The translations under genes were made by a program, and so were the position numbers. From Phorcus lineatus (taxonomy: Eukaryota; Mollusca; Gastropoda; Trochida; Trochidae), in assembly GCA_921293015.1 (NCBI GenBank), contig OV121098.1:12189016-12253015 (forward strand): 64,000 bases of DNA, in the 5' to 3' direction. Of the stretch, positions 45,300 to 56,300 are shown piece after piece. The number at the start of each line of letters is the position of its first letter. Position 1 is the first letter of the stretch. The notes beneath the pieces were generated by a model. The model ran no database searches. It was not told where the DNA came from and worked only from the letters and a program-made list of their open reading frames with translations.

Positions 45300-46530
45300 T
45301 TCCAGCGGTTTCTGATGTATCTAATGCAAGAGAAAAAAGAAATTCCTCTTCACCAAACAAATTTGATCAAGTGGGTATGTGTCACTTTCTTTAACGTTAT
45401 TGATTTGTACATGCCCTGAGGTATGATGTTTCCAGTAATTCTGTGACATCATAAACTGTCAGTGTGAACCCTTGGTTCGGCCTGCATGTAAATTCAGAAT
45501 TTATCCAAGCAGCCGTGTACAGTCTTGTCAAGAGGCTGTATCGGCTGCAATGTGTTCGGGATACCCAACTGAGTGATGACTTTTCCCTATGCCTTCTCTA
45601 TATGATCCGTAGAGATACATCGGTTTCGTGGCGATACTGAAGCAGCATTGTCTACAGTATGGGTGGTCAACAAGGCCACTCACTGAAAGTTGTTTTGGTC
45701 ATCGATCTAGTAATTAAGGCAGTTCATCTTAAATCAACAGGAGCACCTGTTAGCATGTGATCCTTAAAGATATTAATACTTATCATTATGATTTGTGATG
45801 AAATACATAGACAAAAACAAAGAGTCTATGTGTATTTGGAATCAATAGATATAAAGGGTGTCCGAACCTACCACATATCCCAACCTGCCCCGGTTTCCTT
45901 TACTTCTTCCTTTCATTGCCGATTTGTGATCGGAAATCGGACAATGGCGAGAGCTAATGACTCGCAGGCCTTCACTAATGCCTACTTGGAAGAATGCCTA
46001 CAGTCTTATCAAAACAAAATCACTTTGTGTGCAGGTGAGCATGTCGCTGTAACAACAATCACAGTAGACATTGTTCCTTGTAGGCGTTTTTCCTGGTAGG
46101 CATTATTAACCCTAACCAATGACTCTAACGTAATTTTTGAAACTTATTTACAGAAGACACAAATACAAATATTGATTGGTAGTGTTTAGAAGGTCATTTA
46201 ACTAATATATATGTAAATTGGACGCAGATTTCAACTTCCAGACAATTACATGGCCCTTTTTTCATAAATCTTTAAAAACACCAAAATATCATAAGCTGGG
46301 GATATAAGCGATAAAGATTCAACTTTAGAGGGCGATTTGAACTTAATTTGGGACATATGGTATTTTGGCTCTAATTTCAGCCACAGAAAAAAATAATAAA
46401 ACGTTCTCTGTGTCACTTTAAATCAAATGTTACTTTAAAAAAAGCTACCAGCCTACAAGCAAATTTCTGGTTAATGTTTTCAGATGGGGAATTGTTGACT
46501 TAGAAGAGGCCACAGCAAGCCTCATCTGTC
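45300..46530. other. Gene-free spacer
   Basis: No supported gene. An open frame at 45788-46099 overlaps the dispersed repeat at 46066-46104 and shows no domain. Confidence 0.4.
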
Positions 46531-46532
46531 TT

Positions 46533-46830
46533 GAATAGAGAACAAGTTCTATGGATTTACAACTTCTTTATTCACCGACGTTTCGGTGTAGATACTAACA
46601 CCGTAATCTTGCTTGATAACGGTGTTAGAATCTACATACAACTTCTTTATTGCAGGAATGCGACTTCTTTATTGCAGGAATGCGACGTTTCGGTGTAGAT
46701 ACTAACGACGTTATCACTTGATTGATAACGGTGTTAGTATCTACATCGAAACGTCGCATTCCTGCAATAATGATGTTGTAAATCCATAGAACTTGTTCTC
46801 TATACATCTCACCAACTTCTAAATGCCTCT
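46533..46830. mobile_element. Foldback element, 'CTTCTTTATTGCAG' family, with internal duplication
   Basis: Ends GAATAGAGAACAAGTTCTAT and, mirrored, ATAGAACTTGTTCTCTATAC followed by ATCTCACCAACTTCTAAATG. Inside, CAACTTCTTTATTGCAGGAA and GCGACGTTTCGGTGTAGATA recur in direct and inverted orientation; the block CTTCTTTATTGCAGGAATGC is doubled (about 46640 and 46665). Confidence 0.75.
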
Positions 46831-47503
46831 CAAAGAACTCATCTGTCTTTTTGGTGTTTTAGATAATCTCAGTTCATACACATTGCAGGGCTCGTCAAAG
46901 ATTTAGGGAGGCTTGTTGATTCTCAAAACACAATTCACACTTGCTGGTTAGAACTAAGAATTTTTTAAAACACTTTTTACAAACATCACTCATATTTCAG
47001 GCAATACTTACATCACAGAACTAGTTAACGTAAATCACATTAGTCAAAATAGTTATAAGCCGCGGATATACCCACATTGCTAAACTTATTTAACTAGCAT
47101 TACATGCACACATACACTACATTAGTTACATTGCTAACCTTATTTGAATAACTTCCAATCATCACATTACTTTAAAAACTAACCTTACTATCATCAATTA
47201 CTAACATTACTGACAACAATTGCATCATGACATATATCAAATTTGAAATGGTACAATATTACTAACATAACCTTAGTTACTTACATCACAATATTCCTAA
47301 CATAATTTACATTAATCACGGTACTGTATAAATACAACGACAAATTAATTAATTTTGTATATTTAAAATTCATAAAATATGTTAAACTTTGGCATCTATT
47401 TTACGTATCATTAACATTAGTAAGAATTATTACCAGCCATCAATGTACATGTTTATAAAGTTTTGAAGACTTGTTTATTGAAATAGATAACACATCAAAA
47501 TAT

Positions 47504-47556
47504 TTGCAATAAAGAAGTTGTAAATCCATAAAATTCTTATTTCTTCATTCGAGTAA
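47504..47556. mobile_element. Fragment of the 'CTTCTTTATT' element
   Basis: TGCAATAAAGAAGTTGTAAA, TCCATAAAATTCTTATTTCT is one end of the foldback family. Confidence 0.5.
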
Positions 47557-47689
47557 TTTTAGTGTATTTCATAAGCAATAACACTTTTCTCAAATAAAAA
47601 CAATCAACACAAACTTCACCCCATGTTCGCTAGAGGGTCATCAAATGACATTTTCATCCAACATTAGTCGTAAGAAAGCATTATGTCCC

Positions 47690-47810
47690 GGCTTCAAGGG
47701 CCGACATAGGAGCCCACTTTGTCTCTTTACCGTTCAGAAAGTGGCCGATCTCGGTGAAATTGATAATCTCCATTTTCAGCCGATGTGACCCCTGACCATC
47801 ACTGACAACG
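47690..47810 (+). other. Candidate non-coding first exon of BBX
   Basis: A less A+T-rich block ends in ACTGACAACG followed by a perfect donor GTAAGT (47811). It has no useful start codon. It would supply the 5' UTR for the coding exon at 50138, which begins right after an acceptor. Only the donor supports it. Confidence 0.2.
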
Positions 47811-47819
47811 GTAAGTTTA

Positions 47820-50137
47820 CATCGAGAGGCACTTCTTGTTGACTTTTGAGCCGATGGTAATAGTTATTTTCATTGAAGATTGGCTTGCCGCATGTTTGGG
47901 TCGTACATCCGAACTGACAGAAAAAGCCAAGTAACATAGTGGCTTGCATATGTAATTAGCTGTCTGTTTTGATCAAAATACGCCATTTGAACGATTAACA
48001 CGGGTCAAACTTTGTGGATAATGTCTCACTACGACAAAATGAAACATGTTTAAGTTATATAAGCGAGCTGACTCTGTGTTGAAATGTGATTTTGAAATTT
48101 GACATACGCACCTCGTAGCGTTGTTTCATGGGCTCACGGGGGGCTTGTAACAACAACAACCTTTCCCGAACCGACTGGCTTAAATAACAAGAAAGTGACA
48201 ATTAAAACATGATTATAGATCATCCATTTATCAAAAATTTCAGTTAAGTCAGTCACAAGTGTCCGATGATTTCGACGAGAGTCGTCAGCTGACGACTGTG
48301 AGAAATTTACATGCAATTTGATTTGACCCGTATGTTGGCCGGAACTGCAGCCCTCCGTGCGATTCGTGCAGTTGGGTTCGCTTTTTGGCATAAGTCTCTC
48401 ATGAAATTGACATGCATGTTAATTTCATGCATGTTAGTGTTGTTTCTAAACCGACACGTGATTCATGGGTTTCTTAAGGTATTTGTTTTCATGACTCGGG
48501 CCGACCTCATTTGAGGCAGGTGCTTGGTGGAATCTGTCAATCAAAATATATTCATTTTCAAATCGGACGTCTTTTCTTTCTAATACAACGCGCTGTCAAC
48601 TGAAATTTAATACATTTGAAGACTCGTTTCAGACTGAAATTTTAACGTTATGTTTTGATTTGATGATGTTGACTTCTAGCGTGAAAGCTAACTTTGGCGT
48701 GAATATAGGTTTTCATTTCATGGGACTTGTGACATTGACAATAGACCACGTGACACAGCTACAATGTATTACAATGCGATGACGGAAGAGGAAGAAAATG
48801 CTCTATTGCCTACCTGGAAATGACTGTTACGTTTTTGCTGTCATTTATAAATGAAAAAATCTTTACAAATACTATGTTTTGGTGAAATGACTTTGTGTAC
48901 TTTAAAGGAAGTTGGGATACAAGTTCGTGTATGATATGAAGAACAATTTGGGTCATATGTAGTGACTTATGTGTTGAAAATCGTGACATGTAAATGCCTT
49001 GCTAAAAGTCAGTGAAAGGGGCGTGTTGAGGTAACTCTATAATTCGGGTTGTTGATTTTGTTTTATCCCATCTACAAGATTGTTATCATTTTTTTTTCAT
49101 TTTTTTTTATTCACTTCCATTTTTGACAATTGTTGGAATAAAAGATAGCAGCTGTTATGTTTGAGTATGTTATTACCTCAAAAAAAGTTTAAAAAATTAG
49201 CGAAAAATGACCAGGTCCTGACAGGGTATATTTGTAGGAAAATAGTTTTGATCAATAAACTACACTTTCAAAATATATTTTTAGAATGCTACTGAGGTTG
49301 ATATATATAGTTGTGTTAGTTTCAGATGAGTGAGTGCAATCATTTAAATTAGAAACAAAAACTATTGAAAAATAAGCCACTCTTTGGCGCAGCGAGGGGA
49401 TAAAACCTTGCTACGGTATAACTGATTGCTGATTGATATTGCTAGAGGTGTGACGATACAAACATTTCATGATATGATAAATATCACATTATCTCACAGT
49501 CAGGATTAAATATTGCATAGGGATTTTCAGTACAGGCAAAATAAACAAAGTCAAAGTTCATGATACGTACCACAATACAGATCCATTATCATGATACGTA
49601 TATCGTCAGATTAAGTATCAAGATTCTTGAAAAAAATATATTGTCACTGCTATTACAGTTAATTATTTGAAAGTTTGTAGATATTTAATCACTAAGTATC
49701 TTTATCCATCTTAGGTTCCAGTAAAAGTATGTTAGGCATAAAAGGTTGGAAAAAACAAAGATTGCATGCAGAACAATGTTAGGACCCTCTCTATAATAAA
49801 TTTGTTAAAAATAATAACTTAGTTCCATAGCTAAAATAAATGTTTCTCAGAAAATACAGAAATTGAAAATTATTTCACTTGAGGAAAGAATTATAGATCC
49901 ATTATTTACCAAAACCAGCCTTCCCAATAAAAGCCCATTTTGAATATTTTCAAACTAATTGACATTTTAATATAAATTATTCGCAAATTTGATACAAAGT
50001 TCAACTTCTTATAATAAAAACCTTCTAAACTGTGGATCGAGGATAGAACCAAATCATTCATCTGAAATCTTACCTAATAAGGACCTCTTTGATTATTTTC
50101 ACATTTCTAACAAATCAACATTTTTGTTGTGTTCCAG
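47820..50137. other. Gene-free stretch upstream of BBX coding exon 1
   Basis: No supported coding exon. A short frame at 48770-48820 (MTEEEENALLPTW) is acidic like the N-terminus of vertebrate BBX, but no donor follows it. The rest is A+T-rich, presumed intron or promoter region. Confidence 0.35.
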
Positions 50138-50338
50138 ATGGATTCACCAGAACCGGAGAAGAAGGCGGATGTACGTCGTCCAATGAATGCCTTCCTCATC
50201 TTCTGCAAGCGGCACCGCAGCATGGTGCGGGAGAAGAACCCAGACCTTGACAACCGCAGTGTGACCCGCATACTGGGTGACCTCTGGGCTAACCTTGGGG
50301 AGACGGAAAAATCAGTGTATACCTCGCTCGCTAAACAG
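50138..50338 (+). CDS. BBX: BBX coding exon 1: N-terminus and first part of HMG box
   Basis: Begins MDSPEPEKKADV, then the HMG-box helix 1 (RRPMNAFLIFCKRHRSMVRE), the LDNRSVTRILGDLW helix 2 and EKSVYTSLAKQ. 67 codons, phase 0, donor GTACAG. Upstream acceptor GTTCCAG. Confidence 0.88.
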
Positions 50339-53300
50339 GTACAGAAATGTTTTAATGGGTCTGAAAAAATCAATCATAGTGGAAATATCCATGCTGGATT
50401 TTGACTGCAAGATGTACAGAGCAAGATTTGACAGAAGAAGACAGGGTTCAGGAAATACACCTTTGACAAATGCTTATTCCTAGCTTTTAGTCATTTTCAG
50501 AAATTTTAAGTGGCTATTCCCCTTAGAAGCAATAGTAAAACTTTTAATTTTAAAGTCATAGTCTCATTTTTGCAAGTCAAATTGTAAAGCATGCCGGACA
50601 AATAGTTCACCACTCACAGAAATCTTTCCCCTGACGTTTGCAAAAATTTTCAGAACTCTGCAGGCATTCTAGCCCTCAATAATGAAGTTCAAACTACCCT
50701 ACCCTACCCTAATATTATGTCTTTGGCGAGCGTTAGTCCTTACCACGTCATTTCGCTAAGGCCGTGACGTAGAACACATGAAATTTCCCAGCTGAATATC
50801 CAATGAAAATAGCTAATAGCTTACGCTTTTCAAATACAGAAATAACAAAAAGGTGGTAAACTAAATGAAGAATGTGTCTGTCATAAGTATCGGCGCTGCG
50901 ATGACTAGATTTCCGGTATTTCGTACTCGTGATGGGATTGCACTTGATTCGGTACCTCATCGGTCTGAAACGGCATATATGCCAATAAGCTGCTTCATCC
51001 AAAACTGTAAAACGGGCATAAAAATGAAAATCTTTGCAAACGCGACAGGAAATATTTGTGTTAGTGATCAGATTTTGTTCGTGAAGAATAATTAGTTCAG
51101 TTTAGTTGCCTTACAAAAATGAGACTATGACTTGAATGGGGCATTTTTTCATTCAATGTGCAAAAGGACCCTACCTTTCCCAATTCCTTGAATGAACACC
51201 AGTCTGGTTTAAGTGTTGTTCCGAGGAATAACAGTTTCAAAATATTGCCTCAATTGGCATACAAAGTCAATCCATTTGTAGATTTTTGGATCTACATAGA
51301 AATATTAATTATGATCTATGACCCTTTAATCTGTAATAACATTTGTTTCAAGTTATTTTCATATAGTTTTACATTTCGGGGAATGAAATTAATGATGTGG
51401 GCGCTGCTGAAGATAATCTTGAAGTTTGTAAGCTGTTTCAGTAATGATATTGTTTACTGACATATGACCTCAACGGATAGTTGCTGAAGTACTCAAGCCA
51501 TGCTAAGCTTTGCCTTAGTCACTAACTGGGGCGGCGCTTATCCACGGAGGGTTATGAAGGAAGTGGTGTACTGTAAATTACATGGATCCACTTAAGGATG
51601 CGGGCTAAAACTGCCCCCCCCCCCCTCCTCTCCCACACACCCCTACTTCTATCTTAAGCCCTGCCTTGTGACTATTTGCAGTACAAAGATGCCTTTATGA
51701 AAGCGAACCCCGACTACAAGTGGCACAACCCGGACAAAGGTCATCAGACACCGACCAAGATGACAACCAGACCAACCAACGCGCGGGTCGTCAAATCAGC
51801 ACAGGACATTCATCTAGACGGGACTATAATGCCGGGCAAACTTGCAGGTAAATTATTATTTGAAATACAGGATATTATATGAGTGTCCATGACATACTAT
51901 GTTTACGACACGAGTGCTTAATATTAGTATTTCCTGTGGGAGAGCGAGGGATATACTGATATTAAGGCACGAGTGTCGTAAACATAGTATGTCATGGGCA
52001 TGAAATATGATATTCTGTTTATTACCGAAGTTGAGAAATCAAAGAAACTAATCAAAATCAACATCCAAGCATAGGCATAGGCACATTTGGAACACAACGT
52101 CATAGGCGAATTGTGACGTCACCATGAAAAAGTGATATTTTGCCCTAGGGCATCGTATGAAAAATATGAACCCTGATATGATTGCCCTTGTAGGTTGTAA
52201 ATTATTTTATTGACTGGATATTGATCAAAGCAGATTCTTTTCCATTTTCCCCCGCATAGCAACTAGCACAAGCCCCATGAGTTTTCAGTACCTGCGGTTC
52301 TTGATAATCAAATGAGAAACCTAATGATAAATGCTAACTTCATACTGAAGAGGGCATGGCATTGAAAACACAAAGTTTTCCAGTCTGATTGAAATCAAAT
52401 CATTGATTCGCTCCCTGTAGCCTTATGTTGGTTTGTAACTTGTCACTCATCTCTGATCTGACTATAGATAAGTGACAATAAACAACCCAATATAAGCCTA
52501 GGGAAGGAATTAATGATTTGATTTCAAAGAGATTAGAATTTTCGAATCCTTTCACCTTCAAAACCACAACTTCTCCTTCCTTGTGATTTGTCCAGTTAAG
52601 TTGGAATACTTGTTTTTTTGACAAATAGTGTTTGACTTCCAGACCCGTCCAAAATGGGCGGACTTAGTCTACTGTTGATGGCAGGTCAGCAGTCGATGAC
52701 CTCACGGCCAGGGAGCTCTGAGGGTGATAAGAGAGTTACCTCCCCTGATAAATATAATGCATCAAAATCAGCACTACTTGCACTGGCAGAGGTAAGTTGT
52801 CCATTGCTTTTCTGACAGTTTTATGTAAAATTCTCAAAAAAATATTAGTTTTAAGATAATTTTGTAGTTTTTACAACTAGAAATACTTTGAAGTCTGACA
52901 TATTTGATCCAAACAACATACTCTGTGCCTCTTCAGGAGATCCTACTTTTTACTGGCCATAAAATTACTGAAAAGTCATTCTTTAGAAAGAAAACATCGA
53001 CATCATCGTTGCTATAAGGTAAACAAATCTCTCTAAGTTTATGCCTTATTATTGGTATTATAGTTATAAAAGTTGTTTATGAATTTCAAAGATGTTATTT
53101 CCTTGCCGCCAGATGTGTGCAAATGAGCTCCAACAGGAGGAGATAACCCATCCCAACCAAAAGTCACATACCACTAAAATGGAGGGAGTGAAACGGATAA
53201 GATCGTTGCCAAAGAAACAGCTGTGGATGATGGGAGAAAGGCAAGCTGGAGGGAAAGTACGCAGCAAGTCAGAGTCCGATTCCAATTTCAGGTCCGCAGA

Positions 53301-56300
53301 ACGGCGACCAATTGTTGACATTTTGAAGCTTGTACAGTCGGTCAAAGAACATGATGCAGCATTGAAGGAAAAGTCAGATTCAAAAGACGAAGTGGATGTA
53401 TTTGCTAGCCAATCAGAAAGCAGCATGAGCAAAGAAGATTCGACACATAGTTCAAAGAAAAAGAAAGAAATTCCCGTTCAAAGAGTAAGGAGTTGGTCCG
53501 AATCTGCAAATGATCACGGGAAGCTGAGCGATGATTCCAGCGATCATTCAGGCTACACTGCTGTCAAGGTCAAAGGTGAAGGTGAAAGGTCACGACGAAT
53601 GTCTCAATCAGAAACAATAGCCGGCTGTCTCTCGGATCAGAATGATAATGCCATCGTCTCGTGTGGAAAGCTTGTCGTTGATCATATTGTTGAAAAATTG
53701 TTGGGGACAGACATCGCTCAACAGGCGATGAAACTGAAAGGTGTTTCAACCATTGAAGAGCTGAAGCAGAGTCTCATAGCAGATGAACTTGTTGGGCAAA
53801 GGGTTCTTGGAGAAGGTTGCCGTGATGGTCAACATGAAAATTCAAGAATTGAAAGTTTAGTTGACAATTTATATGAGAAGCGTGAAGCAGCTGCCGAGGT
53901 CAAAAAAGATTATGAACCTATTTTACGTGTACCTGACGTCAAAAGTTTTCTTGAAACAAATGAAAACCAGAAACGTCTAGCATCTGAAGCTCTTGGAGCA
54001 GAAACCAGTGAAGTAAAAGCCAAAAAAAGGCCAGTGACCTTGCCCTTAGAAGAAGTGAAGCCAGAACCTACAGAAGATGTTGTTACCCCGGAAACAAGGG
54101 GAGATAAGTATGAACATGACTACCTGTGTGGAGGAGAGGATGATGGGAAGGATAAGGAAGAAAATGATGGATATCAGCCAGTTAGGAAGTCAAGAAGACG
54201 AAATCGTGGTCAGCGATATCTTGAGCTGATAAATGAGGGAATAATTCAGCCGTCAAAAGAGAGGCTTGCTGCACGTAGAGCGGAGCAAACTTCGGAGGAC
54301 GAGAGGTGAGCGACTTCGAGTTTTGTTTCTTTCTAACTCTTTTCACTTCTCATTGATGATGATAAAGTGTCATTAAGTATTGATTTACTATAGTGAGAAA
54401 AACGCAGAAATCCTAGAACATAAAAAATAATTCACACTTTCTACTAATAATAAGAGGAGAAATTTGACCTACTTGGAAAGTTATTTCTTAGTCTTATGCA
54501 CCAAGTGTTGCATTTTTTTCAATCAATGAAGCATGGTCAATTCGCCCATTATGAGAAAAAGGAAAAAAATTGAGTTACATTGAGAAATCTGTAAAATGAC
54601 ATAACATTCAGTGGCATTGGTCAATCAAGAAAGAAATTAGAATATGTCTTTAAGACTTGATTTCTTGCCTTCTATTGATGCAATAAAATACTTTGGTCTG
54701 AGGATCGTTACGTTTTTGTATGCAGAATTTAAGTAGTGCAGATACTGTTACTGTAATTTATGCCGATTTAATGCAACTTTGCATTAATTCCTTCCAGACT
54801 TTTAGATTGAACAAGTTCTTGACATGAATAGAAACATATTTTTCAAATAACTTAAATGATGAATATTTTCAGTTTGGATCGTCAGTGATCAGATATGATA
54901 TATATTTGATATTAGATATTAGATATGTAATTAAGAATTGTTTATTAGCAGCCCCGACTATGTCAGGGCTGCAATCAGTTTATGTCCAGTTTCCACTGCC
55001 ACCGCACATCGTATTTAGCTAAAACTCTTTCCAATTTATTTTTTCAGAACTCATATAAGGTCTTACTTAAAGTGGCAGGGGGGGGGGGGGGTGTTTATGT
55101 TTTGACATGCTCTTGTTGAAAGTCAAAGATTAACGTCATGAGTAATGAAATGCAAGATAACCTTTTAACACGACATCTTGGAAAGTTTTGGTGCTATAAG
55201 GTTTTCATTTGGTATATAATGTTTATTCCTAACAGCCTCTGGTGTTACGAGGATATTGTCATGGAGGAAGAAGTGCAGGAAGTCCGAAGACCGACGCCAA
55301 AACGGTCAGGGTCAGATTCTGACGGCTTGGAGGAGAAAAAATACAAAACAGGGTCAGTATTGCCACTTAGCTTTCTGAGAGGGATTGAAGGGCATTTAGA
55401 AATTAAATACGTAAGAAAATTAGGATTTAAGAAATAACTGGCTACAAAATTTAATTTAGCTTAATTTCAATAATTTTAAGTTGAAACAAGAATAAAAAAA
55501 GATTATTTAGTTGATTTTCAGAATCCTCTTATGATTTTGACTAAATTGGATAAAAAAATTCTACCCGTCTCCCTGATGAGAAATGTTGCCAAATGTTAGC
55601 CCCAAACGATAAAAAGAGGGAAAATTTTGATATTTTTTTATTCCTTTCAGTACCTCTTTGGCATACCTTAACCTGAAATATTTCAGAAAACTTTTCATCT
55701 ACACAAAAGATTGTTTATGCTACTCCCAAAATATCCATAAATAAACTTATAAATTTTGTTAGGGCCAATGGTATTATTACAGATTTACATTGGCTACTTT
55801 TTGCTAAAGCTCCCTATTCGTATTGGTAGCTTTAACTAGCTCATCATATTCATCAATGTTCATGGCGATGTTTTTATTCAATGGTTTATGGATCCCCCGA
55901 AAACAAAAACAAGAAAATCAGAAACAAATTTGATATTTTCGTAAAACCCATATAGTATTGTACTGCAGCCGACTGTTACGTTTGTCAGAAATGAAATAAA
56001 AACCTAAACAATATTGACGATTTTCCCCTGATTGAGCTCCAAACAACATTTTAATGAATAGATATCAAATCATGTTTCACCCATTTTCATGACTATACAT
56101 ATATGACCTCAACTAAATTTATCTGTTTTAGGGATTTTGATCTTGAAGCCCAGATTGCGACCTTGCCACCCTGCAGCCTTGACCCAGTGTCCCGTGGCAA
56201 CAGACAGAAAAATGCAACAACCAAGATCCGTCACCATAGCGACGGGTCAGGCAAAAAGTCAGCTACAGTTACCTCCCCTAGCACAGGTTTGTTTCAAAGC

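Noticed and set aside
47820..48520. Second gene upstream of BBX
   Set aside because: Open frames of 67-85 codons on both strands have no recognisable motif or consistent splice sites.
48770..48820. MTEEEENALLPTW as the first coding exon of BBX
   Set aside because: Attractive because it is acidic, but no GT donor follows before the stop, so it cannot be joined to 50138.
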